Source: Pseudomonas sp.
GTDB lineage: Bacteria > Pseudomonadota > Gammaproteobacteria > Pseudomonadales > Pseudomonadaceae
Length of the DNA stretch: 5,122 nucleotides
NCBI GenBank assembly: GCA_007117785.1
Contig: SKFV01000035.1
Location: forward strand, 1-5,122
Direction: 5' to 3'
Made by a program: the position numbers and the translations under genes. Of this stretch, positions 1 through 5,122 are shown in pieces (positions within the stretch are counted from its first letter, which is position 1; each line of letters starts with the position of its first letter). Under the pieces are notes generated by a model. That model did not search any database and was not told where the DNA came from. It saw only the letters and a program-made list of their open reading frames with translations.

Positions 1-2384
1 GTGTTATGCATATCCGCCGAGAGCACCGCCGCCATAAAGGGGGCCGGGTAATGCGCCTTGAGCCAGGCGGTCTGGTAGGAGACCAGGCCATAGGCGGCCG
101 AGTGCGACTTGTTGAACCCGTAACCGGCGAATTTCTCCACCAGGTCAAAGATGTTGCCTGCAAGATCAGGGTCAATGCTGTTATTTTTGCAGCCTTCGAG
201 GAATACCGCCCGCTGCTTGGCCATTTCCTCGGGCTTTTTCTTGCCCATGGCGCGGCGCAGCATATCGGCCCCACCGAGGGTATAGCCGGCCATGACCTGG
301 GCAATCTGCATCACCTGTTCCTGATACAGGATGATGCCGTAGGTCGGCGCCAATACCGGCTTGAGGCCTTCATACTGATAGTTCGGGTGCGGGTAAGAGA
401 CGATTTCCCGACCGTGTTTACGGTTGATGAAGTCATCTACCATGCCGGACTGCAGTGGCCCCGGACGGAACAGGGCAACCAGGGCGATCAGATCTTCCAG
501 GCAGTCCGGTTTGAGCTTTTTGATCAGCTCCTTCATGCCACGGGATTCCAGCTGGAAGACTGCGGTGGTTTCCGCTTTCTGCAACATGCGGTAGGTCGGC
601 GCATCGTCCAGCGGAATAAAGTCGATATTCAGCGGTGCTTCGTCTTGCTCGGCACGGGTCCGATTGATAGTTTCCAGTGCCCATTTGATGATGGTCAGGG
701 TGCGCAGACCCAGAAAGTCGAACTTGACCAGGCCGGCTGATTCCACATCATCCTTGTCGAACTGGGTGACCAGGCCGCCACCGGACTCATCGCAATATAG
801 CGGGGAGAAGTCGGTCAGCTTGGTCGGCGCAATCACCACCCCGCCGGCGTGTTTGCCGACGTTACGCGTGATGCCTTCCAGCTTCAGCGCCATATCCCAG
901 ATTTCCTGCGCTTCCTCATCAGCCGCGAGGAATTCACGCAGAGGCTCTTCCTGCTCGAAGGCCTTGGTCAGGGTCATGCCGACTTCAAAGGGAATCATCT
1001 TCGACAGCTTGTCAGCCAGACCGTAGGACTTGCCCTGTACCCGGGCCACATCGCGCACCACGGCCTTGGCCGCCATGGTACCGAAGGTAATGATCTGGGA
1101 TACCGCGTTACGCCCGTAGGTCTCGGCCACATAGTCGATCACCCGGTCGCGACCTTCCATGCAGAAGTCGACGTCAAAGTCAGGCATGGACACCCGTTCC
1201 GGGTTGAGGAAGCGCTCGAACAGCAGGTCGTATTGTAGCGGGTCAAGATCGGTAATCAGTAGCGAATAGGCGACCAGCGAACCGGCCCCGGAACCACGCC
1301 CCGGCCCGACCGGTACGCCGTTCTGCTTGGCCCACTTGATAAAGTCCATCACGATCAGGAAGTAACCGGGAAAGCCCATCTGGTTGATGATATCGAGCTC
1401 GAAATTGAGCCGATCGATATACACCTGGCGCTTACTCTCGTAATCCGGGGTATCTGGAGGCAGTACCACCGTGAGACGCTCTTCCAGGCCCTCGAAAGAG
1501 ACTTTCTTGAAGAATTCCTCCAGGGTCATGCCCTCGGGAATCGGGAAATCCGGCAGGAAGTAGGTGCCAAGCTGAACGTTGATATTGCAGCGCTTGGCGA
1601 TCTCGACACTGTTTTCCAGCGCTGAGGGGATATCGGCAAACAATTCGGCCATTTCCGCCGGTGTTTTCAGGTACTGCTCGTCACTGTACTGGCGTACCCG
1701 GCGCGGGTCATCCAGGGCGCGACCCTCACCGATGCAGACGCGCGTCTCGTGCGCCTCGTAATCCTCGCGTTTGAGAAAGCGCACGTCGTTGGTCGCCACC
1801 ACCGGACAGCCGGTGCGGGCGGCCAGTGCGACGGCGGCATGCACGTGCTCTTCATCATTCGGCCGCGCAGTGCGTTGCAGTTCCAGATAGAAGCGCCCGG
1901 GGAAGGCCTGCATCCACCAGTCCAGCAATTCATCGGCCAGTTGCGGGTTGGACGACAGCAGGGCCAGACCTATCTCGCCCTCCTTGGCGCCGGAGAGGGC
2001 AATCAGCCCTTCTGCGGCTTCAGCGACCCATTCCCGCTTGAGCGTGGCCAGGCCGTTGCGCTGGCCTTCGGTGAAACCACGGGAGATCAGTTCAGTGAGG
2101 TTGCGATAGCCGCGATCGTTCATCGACAGCAAAGTCATGCGAGTTAGCTGGCTGTCATCCTCCAGCCCGCGAACCCAGACATCGACCCCGGAAATGGGCT
2201 TGAGGCCGGCACCCATGGCGCCACGGTAGAACTTGACCAGGCTGCACATATTGCCCTGATCCGTGACGGCCACCGCTGGCATGCCAGCCTCTGCTACGGC
2301 CTTGATCAAGGGTTTGACCTTGACCAGCCCATCAACCAGAGAATATTCGCTGTGCACGCGCAGATGGACAAAAGTGGCGGTCAT
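1..2384 (-). CDS. dnaE: DNA polymerase III subunit alpha, N-terminal 794 codons (partial, runs off the left edge)
   Basis: Replicative polymerase: catalytic alpha subunit of the DNA polymerase III core, cytoplasmic, working with epsilon, theta, the beta clamp and the tau clamp loader. I read the frame codon by codon from ATG at 2384 to the left edge without a stop or frameshift; it begins MTATFVHLRVHSEYS and ends ADMHN. The PHP domain covers about residues 1-270; Arg202 in TNDVRF stands where metal-binding PHP polymerases have His, as in E. coli. The palm carries the GPGRGSGAGS loop (360-369) and PDFDVDF with catalytic Asp402 and Asp404; the third, Asp556, is in KFDFLGLR. These equal E. coli D401, D403 and D555. 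Fingers begin near 561 with conserved RPGPLQSGMVD and EKFAGYGFNKSHSAAY. The family is about 1160-1170 residues, so the rest of the fingers, the clamp-binding motif, OB fold and tau-binding region lie outside. The start is supported by an AGGAA ribosome site and by alignment to E. coli DnaE. Confidence 0.98.
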   Translation of the reverse strand, partial: MTATFVHLRVHSEYSLVDGLVKVKPLIKAVAEAGMPAVAVTDQGNMCSLVKFYRGAMGAGLKPISGVDVWVRGLEDDSQLTRMTLLSMNDRGYRNLTELISRGFTEGQRNGLATLKREWVAEAAEGLIALSGAKEGEIGLALLSSNPQLADELLDWWMQAFPGRFYLELQRTARPNDEEHVHAAVALAARTGCPVVATNDVRFLKREDYEAHETRVCIGEGRALDDPRRVRQYSDEQYLKTPAEMAELFADIPSALENSVEIAKRCNINVQLGTYFLPDFPIPEGMTLEEFFKKVSFEGLEERLTVVLPPDTPDYESKRQVYIDRLNFELDIINQMGFPGYFLIVMDFIKWAKQNGVPVGPGRGSGAGSLVAYSLLITDLDPLQYDLLFERFLNPERVSMPDFDVDFCMEGRDRVIDYVAETYGRNAVSQIITFGTMAAKAVVRDVARVQGKSYGLADKLSKMIPFEVGMTLTKAFEQEEPLREFLAADEEAQEIWDMALKLEGITRNVGKHAGGVVIAPTKLTDFSPLYCDESGGGLVTQFDKDDVESAGLVKFDFLGLRTLTIIKWALETINRTRAEQDEAPLNIDFIPLDDAPTYRMLQKAETTAVFQLESRGMKELIKKLKPDCLEDLIALVALFRPGPLQSGMVDDFINRKHGREIVSYPHPNYQYEGLKPVLAPTYGIILYQEQVMQIAQVMAGYTLGGADMLRRAMGKKKPEEMAKQRAVFLEGCKNNSIDPDLAGNIFDLVEKFAGYGFNKSHSAAYGLVSYQTAWLKAHYPAPFMAAVLSADMHN

Positions 2385-2388
2385 GGGG

Positions 2389-2393
2389 TTCCT
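2389..2393 (-). promoter_or_regulatory. dnaE ribosome binding site (AGGAA)
   Basis: On the minus strand AGGAA lies four bases (CCCC) before the ATG at 2384. It selects this start over the ATG at 2398, which is in another frame and opens a frame of only five codons that ends in an ATGA overlap with the dnaE start. Confidence 0.7.
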
Positions 2394-2419
2394 GTCATGG
2401 CGGGTGAATCAAGCCGATG

Positions 2420-2448
2420 ATTGTACCCATGCCGCCCGAGTTTGGACA
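2420..2448 (-). promoter_or_regulatory. Candidate sigma70 promoter for dnaE
   Basis: On the minus strand TACAAT (2425-2420) matches five of six bases of the -10 consensus. Seventeen bases upstream is TGTCCA (2448-2443), which matches three of six -35 bases. Transcription would start near 2413 and give a leader of about 28 bases holding the AGGAA site. The -35 region lies inside the repeat remnant at 2428-2449, so the repeat may have contributed it. This is a pattern match only; dnaE could also be read through from parC. Confidence 0.42.
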
Positions 2449-2449
2449 C
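2428..2449. repeat. Degraded partial copy of the palindromic repeat unit
   Basis: CATGCCGCCCGAGTTTGGACAC resembles, with small gaps, the right half of the palindrome at 2551-2570 plus its flank. The best-kept part, CCGAGTTTGGACAC (2436-2449), matches CCGGGTTTGGACGC (2572-2585) at 12 of 14 positions. It runs into a small odd palindrome, GACACCGTGTC (2445-2455). I read it as a decayed third unit of the block; a target-site duplication around the block is the alternative. Confidence 0.5.
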
Positions 2450-2488
2450 CGTGTCGGGTGGCCTTGATTGATGTGCCGACCTCAGGGC

Positions 2489-2508
2489 GGGCACAGCATG
2501 CTGTGCCC
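2489..2508. repeat. Perfect 20-bp palindrome, unit 1
   Basis: GGGCACAGCATGCTGTGCCC is identical to its reverse complement. It differs from unit 2 only at one symmetric base pair (A-T here, G-C in unit 2), so pairing is preserved despite the change. Confidence 0.9.
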
Positions 2509-2550
2509 CCATGCGGGGTAGAGCATACGCAGAAGTATCGCCTCGCGTAG

Positions 2551-2570
2551 GGGCACGGCATGCCGTGCCC
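2551..2570. repeat. Perfect 20-bp palindrome, unit 2
   Basis: GGGCACGGCATGCCGTGCCC is identical to its reverse complement. It begins 28 bases beyond the parC stop codon on the minus strand and could form the first strong structure in the parC 3' untranslated RNA. The stretch between stop and palindrome contains another imperfect hairpin, GTTTGGACG/CGTCAAAC at 2576-2594, with one bulged G and a two-base loop that would probably have to open. Confidence 0.85.
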
Positions 2571-2598
2571 GCCGGGTTTGGACGCACGTCAAACCGTG

Positions 2599-4848
2599 CT
2601 ATTCAACCGCTATCTCATCCACCTTCTGGAAGCCCCGCGGCAGCTTGTTGCCACGCCGCCCACGCTCGCCCTGATAATGCTCGAGGTCACTGGGTTTGAG
2701 CGTCAGGGTACGTTTGCCGGCAGTGAGCACCAGATTGGCCTGCGCAGGCAGCACGACCAGGCCGGAAATAAACTCTTCGCGCGCTTTCACCCGTGCCGAA
2801 GGCAGTGAAATGATCTTGTTGCCCTTGCCCTTGGACAGTTGCGGCAGATCCGCCACCGGGAACACCAGCAGGCGGCCTTCGTTGGAAACGGCGACCACCT
2901 TGTCCTCTGCGCGGTTGGCGACCCTCACCGGCGCAATCACCTTGCCACCTTCCGGCAGGCTGAGCAGCGCCTTGCCGTTCTTGTTCTTCGCCAGCAGGTC
3001 ACTGCCCTCAACGACAAAGCCATAACCGGCATCCGAGGCAATCAGATAAAAGCTATCATCTTCCGGCATCAACACACTGTCAAAGACCGCGCCAGGCGGC
3101 GGACTCAGGCGCCCGGTCAGGGGTTCGCCCTGACCCCGTGCTGAGGGCAAGGTATGCGCCGGCAGGGAGTAGCTGCGCCCGCTGGAGTCGAGGAATACGG
3201 CTTGCTGATTGGAACGACCGGCCGCCTGGGCGCGATAGTTATCACCGGCCTTGTAGGCCAGCCCGGGACCATCGACATCGTGCCCCTTGGCACAGCGCAC
3301 CCAACCTTTCTCCGACAACACCACGGTCACCGGTTCGGAGGGCAGCAAGGCCGTTTCCGAGAGGGCCTTGGCTTCTTCACGCTCGACCAGTGGTGAGCGG
3401 CGGTCATCGCCATAGGCTTCGGCGTCGGCGATCAGTTCGTCACGTACCTTGTTGCGCAGGCGTTTTTCGCTGCCAAGGATTTTTTCCAGGCCGTCACGCT
3501 CTTTCTCCAGCGCGTCCTGCTCGCCCTTGATCTTCATCTCTTCCAGCCGCGCCAACTGGCGCAAGCGGGTATCGAGGATGTAGTCGGCCTGCACCTCGGT
3601 CAGACCAAAGCGCTCCATCAATACGGCGCGCGGGTGCTCTTCGGTACGGATGATGTGAATCACTTCATCCAGATTGAGGAAGGCAATCAGCAAGCCATCC
3701 AACAGGTGCAGGCGTGCCAGCACCTTGTCCAGCCGGTATTGCAGGCGACGGCGTACGGTGGCAACACGGAAGCCGAGCCATTCGCTGATCAACCCACGCA
3801 AATCCTTGACCGCCGGGCGGCCGTCGGTGCCAATCACGTTCATGTTGACCCGGTAGCTGTGCTCCAGGTCAGTGGTGGCGAACAGGTGCTTCATCAGGTC
3901 ATCCAGATCGACCCGATTGGAGCGCGGTACTATGACGATGCGGGTGGGGTTTTCATGATCGGATTCGTCGCGCAGATCCGCAACCATCGGCAGTTTTTTT
4001 GCCTGCATCTGACCGGCGATCTGTTCCAGTACCTTGGCGCCGGACACCTGGTGCGGCAGCGCAGTTATCACGACGTCGCCGTCTTCACGATCCCAGACGG
4101 CGCGGCAGCGAATCGAGCCGCGGCCGGTGGCGTACAGGTTGAGCAGGTCTTTGCGTGGGGTAATGATTTCCGCTTCGGTCGGATAATCCGGCCCCTGGAT
4201 ATACTCGAGCAGTTCATCCAGCCCGGCACCGGGGTCTTCCAATAGACGAACACAGGCGGCAGCAACTTCACGCAGGTTATGCGGCGGTATGTCAGTGGCC
4301 ATGCCGACGGCGATGCCGGTGGTGCCGTTGAGCAGCAGGTTGGGCAGGCGCGCGGGCAGGACCATGGGTTCATCCATGGTGCCGTCAAAATTGGGCTGCC
4401 AGTCAACCGTGCCCTGCCCCAGTTCGCTGAGCAATATTTCGCTGTAGCGATCGAGGCGCGATTCGGTATAGCGCATGGCGGCGAAGGATTTGGGGTCGTC
4501 GGGTGCGCCCCAGTTACCCTGGCCGTCAACCAGTGGATAGCGGTAGGAGAAGGGCTGGGCCATCAAGACCATGGCTTCATAACAAGCAGAGTCGCCGTGG
4601 GGGTGGTATTTACCAAGAACGTCGCCCACGGTGCGAGCGGACTTCTTGTACTTCGCCGTGGCAGCCAGGCCCAATTCGCTCATGGCGTAAATGATGCGCC
4701 GCTGTACCGGCTTGAGGCCGTCGCCGATGTGCGGCAGCGCCCGATCCATGATGACGTACATGGAGTAGTTGAGGTAAGCCTCTTCGGTAAATGCCGACAG
4801 CGGTCGCTGCTCTACCCCTTCCAGACTCAGGTCCAGACTGTCACTCAT
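2599..4848 (-). CDS. parC: DNA topoisomerase IV subunit A
   Basis: Breakage-reunion subunit of topoisomerase IV (ParC2ParE2), a type IIA enzyme that unlinks replicated chromosomes and relaxes supercoils; cytoplasmic, nucleoid-associated. The 749 residues match the family length (E. coli 752). The winged-helix region carries GKYHPHGDSACYEAMV with Ser87 and Glu91, then the catalytic tyrosine Tyr127 in AAMRYTES. The tower has TTGIAVGMATDIPPHN, where Ile179 corresponds to the DNA-intercalating Ile172 of E. coli. A long helical coiled-coil segment (about 360-480, with EEMKIKGEQDALEKERDGLEK) precedes the C-terminal beta-pinwheel (about 500-745), which contains RGQGEPLTG, LSKGKGNKIISLPS and GERGRRG. 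Ser87 and Glu91 are the wild-type, quinolone-susceptible states. ATG at 4848 is preceded by AGGGGG and gives the expected N-terminus; TAG is at 2601-2599. parE is not in the window. dnaE follows 214 bp downstream on the same strand. Confidence 0.99.
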   Translation of the reverse strand: MSDSLDLSLEGVEQRPLSAFTEEAYLNYSMYVIMDRALPHIGDGLKPVQRRIIYAMSELGLAATAKYKKSARTVGDVLGKYHPHGDSACYEAMVLMAQPFSYRYPLVDGQGNWGAPDDPKSFAAMRYTESRLDRYSEILLSELGQGTVDWQPNFDGTMDEPMVLPARLPNLLLNGTTGIAVGMATDIPPHNLREVAAACVRLLEDPGAGLDELLEYIQGPDYPTEAEIITPRKDLLNLYATGRGSIRCRAVWDREDGDVVITALPHQVSGAKVLEQIAGQMQAKKLPMVADLRDESDHENPTRIVIVPRSNRVDLDDLMKHLFATTDLEHSYRVNMNVIGTDGRPAVKDLRGLISEWLGFRVATVRRRLQYRLDKVLARLHLLDGLLIAFLNLDEVIHIIRTEEHPRAVLMERFGLTEVQADYILDTRLRQLARLEEMKIKGEQDALEKERDGLEKILGSEKRLRNKVRDELIADAEAYGDDRRSPLVEREEAKALSETALLPSEPVTVVLSEKGWVRCAKGHDVDGPGLAYKAGDNYRAQAAGRSNQQAVFLDSSGRSYSLPAHTLPSARGQGEPLTGRLSPPPGAVFDSVLMPEDDSFYLIASDAGYGFVVEGSDLLAKNKNGKALLSLPEGGKVIAPVRVANRAEDKVVAVSNEGRLLVFPVADLPQLSKGKGNKIISLPSARVKAREEFISGLVVLPAQANLVLTAGKRTLTLKPSDLEHYQGERGRRGNKLPRGFQKVDEIAVE

Positions 4849-4854
4849 GCCATT

Positions 4855-4860
4855 CCCCCT
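4855..4860 (-). promoter_or_regulatory. parC ribosome binding site (AGGGGG)
   Basis: On the minus strand AGGGGG is followed by AATGGC and then ATG at 4848, a six-base spacer. The ATG at 4853, inside that spacer, is out of frame with ParC. The G-run could also pair with the C-run of the hairpin just upstream. Confidence 0.7.
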
Positions 4861-4864
4861 TGTG

Positions 4865-4882
4865 CCCCGGTATCTGCCGGGG
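4865..4882 (-). promoter_or_regulatory. GC hairpin in the parC leader
   Basis: CCCCGG (4882-4877) and CCGGGG (4870-4865) on the minus strand can form a six-pair stem around the loop CAGATA, ending four bases before the Shine-Dalgarno sequence. The CCCC of the first arm could instead pair with GGGG of the ribosome site. No T-run follows, so it does not look like an intrinsic terminator. A role in parC translation is conjecture. Confidence 0.45.
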
Positions 4883-4956
4883 TCTTGTATGACGATTCAG
4901 ATTCAAATTAGAAAAACATTCTGTATTCGGCTCTATCACCTTTGGCCTCCTTGCCT
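4883..4956 (-). other. AT-rich stretch upstream of parC, possible promoter region
   Basis: This segment is clearly richer in A and T than its surroundings, with AAATTAGAAAAACATT at its core on the plus strand. It is the natural place for a parC promoter, but I found no convincing pair of hexamers. TACAAG (4889-4884, minus strand) matches four of six -10 bases and has no good -35 at 16-18 bp; TTGAAT lies only 11 bases upstream of it. parC may instead be co-transcribed with the gene to its right. Confidence 0.25.
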
Positions 4957-5066
4957 GGAGCGATTCCCGACCACCGGGCCCAGACACGCTACAAGCCATC
5001 CATGGGGCTCGACGATAGCCATCCCTGGCTATCGACGGTCTGGACCCGGTGGCCGCGAATCGCTCC
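4957..5066. repeat. 110-bp long inverted repeat enclosing an inner hairpin
   Basis: The 29-bp arms at 4957-4985 and 5038-5066 pair at 26 of 29 positions. The outermost ten bases are perfect (GGAGCGATTC and GAATCGCTCC), and the inner part is CCACCGGGCCCAGAC against GTCTGGACCCGGTGG with one mismatch. The 52-base interior holds a perfect 8-bp hairpin at 5013-5034 (CGATAGCC, loop ATCCCT, GGCTATCG) and a weaker one near 4994-5009 (AGCC/GGCT). AGCCATCC occurs at 4994-5001 and again at 5017-5024. No target-site duplication is visible at the ends. It looks like a REP-like or miniature non-autonomous repeat, or a structured untranslated RNA. It shares no obvious sequence with the block at 2486-2573. 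Confidence 0.75.
5013..5034. repeat. Inner hairpin of the 110-bp element
   Basis: Perfect eight-pair stem CGATAGCC/GGCTATCG with a six-base loop ATCCCT. The stop codon of the partial frame at the right edge lies in the GGCTATCG arm. Confidence 0.75.
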
Positions 5067-5122
5067 TCTTTGACTCCGCATTGCCTTCTCGGAGAATCAG
5101 ACGCTCAGCCAGGAAGTACTGA
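5029..5122 (-). CDS. Possible 3' end of the gene upstream of parC (partial, unidentified)
   Basis: A minus-strand frame enters from the right edge and runs 30 codons (5121 to 5032) to a TAG at 5031-5029. The first 19 residues, QYFLAERLILREGNAESKR, read like a plausible protein C-terminus. The last 11, SDSRPPGPDRR, are encoded by the 110-bp inverted repeat. The other two minus-strand frames close within the first 25 bases of the right edge (after SVLPG and STSWLSV), so either could equally be the true gene end. In Pseudomonas I recall a small hypothetical or retropepsin-like gene and an esterase between parE and parC, and RLILR would suit a retropepsin-like C-terminus, but this is too short to assign. 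It may not be coding. Confidence 0.35.
   Translation of the reverse strand, partial: QYFLAERLILREGNAESKRSDSRPPGPDRR

Larger units (their letters stand above)
2486..2573. repeat. REP/BIME-like inverted pair between parC and dnaE
   Basis: Two 24-bp units in opposite orientation, 2486-2509 and 2550-2573, match at 22 of 24 positions across a 40-bp spacer. Each unit has a perfect 20-bp palindrome at its core, so each can form its own hairpin and the pair can fold into one long arm. The spacer is itself partly self-complementary (for example GCGGGG against CCTCGC with one mismatch, and ATAC against GTAT). Paired intergenic palindromes are typical of REP/BIME elements, which in other bacteria affect mRNA 3'-end stability, gyrase binding or insertion targeting. 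No transposase is present here. No U-run follows either hairpin, so an intrinsic terminator is unlikely. Confidence 0.8.

Noticed and set aside
6..740. 244-codon plus-strand open frame opposite dnaE
   Set aside because: It is antisense to the continuous dnaE frame, whose catalytic motifs and full-length similarity to E. coli DnaE are unmistakable. Long antisense frames are common in GC-rich genes.
2551..2594. Intrinsic terminator for parC
   Set aside because: Strong hairpins are present, but no T-run follows on the minus strand. RNA stabilisation or Rho-dependent ending fits better.
2381..2699. Small frames across the parC-dnaE gap (minus 2381-2587, plus 2511-2699 and 2560-2808)
   Set aside because: They translate the palindromic repeats, giving HAVPA-type peptides (GARHAVPA, GAQHAVPA). 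The minus frame overlaps the dnaE start as ATGA, but that is coincidental because most of it is repeat.
4068..4529. 153-codon minus-strand frame inside parC
   Set aside because: It is an alternative frame within parC, and its proline/serine/alanine-rich composition is typical of an out-of-frame translation.
4560..4610. Quinolone-resistance substitutions in ParC
   Set aside because: Residues 87 and 91 are the susceptible Ser and Glu, and the surrounding motif HPHGDSACYEAMV is wild type.
3634..4911. Plus-strand frames of 203 and 210 codons opposite parC (3634-4245 and 4279-4911)
   Set aside because: Both are antisense to parC and show no recognisable domain; they mirror its codon bias.
4847..5122. 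91-codon plus-strand frame from the parC start to the right edge
   Set aside because: It runs through the parC leader and the inverted repeat, has no recognisable domain, and its start overlaps the parC start codon.
1..5122. Novel defence, mobile or CRISPR system
   Set aside because: All substantial coding capacity belongs to dnaE and parC. No spaced direct-repeat array, transposase, toxin-antitoxin pair, tRNA or phage-type gene is visible.

Overview
The window holds two essential housekeeping genes, both on the minus strand: parC (topoisomerase IV subunit A, complete, 2599-4848) and downstream of it the first 794 codons of dnaE (DNA polymerase III alpha subunit, 2384 down to the left edge). 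Both proteins follow their gammaproteobacterial counterparts closely. ParC is 749 residues with quinolone-determining residues at S87 and E91, which is Pseudomonas numbering (E. coli S80/E84). With the GC-rich codon use and repeat-rich gaps, this suggests Pseudomonas or a close relative such as Halopseudomonas; the genus is an inference.

Layout from left to right. 1-2384: dnaE, reading leftward out of the window and cut within the fingers domain. 2385-2598: a 214-bp gap with the dnaE ribosome binding site, a candidate sigma70 promoter, and a REP/BIME-like block built from two inverted palindromic units plus a degraded remnant. 2599-4848: parC. 4849-4956: parC leader with a strong Shine-Dalgarno sequence, a small GC hairpin and an AT-rich stretch. 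4957-5066: a 110-bp imperfect inverted repeat enclosing a second hairpin. 5029-5122: a short minus-strand open frame that may be the 3' end of the gene upstream of parC, with its stop codon inside the inverted repeat.

The two genes act in different parts of chromosome biology: DnaE synthesises DNA in the replicative holoenzyme and ParC with ParE decatenates the daughter chromosomes. In the genomes I know, dnaE follows rnhB in the lpxA-lpxB-rnhB-dnaE-accA cluster and parC lies near parE, so their adjacency here looks like a rearrangement, and the repeat block sits exactly at the junction. I see no defence system, mobile element with its own transposase, CRISPR array, tRNA or rRNA. The noteworthy features are the palindromic repeats and how they touch gene ends and control regions.
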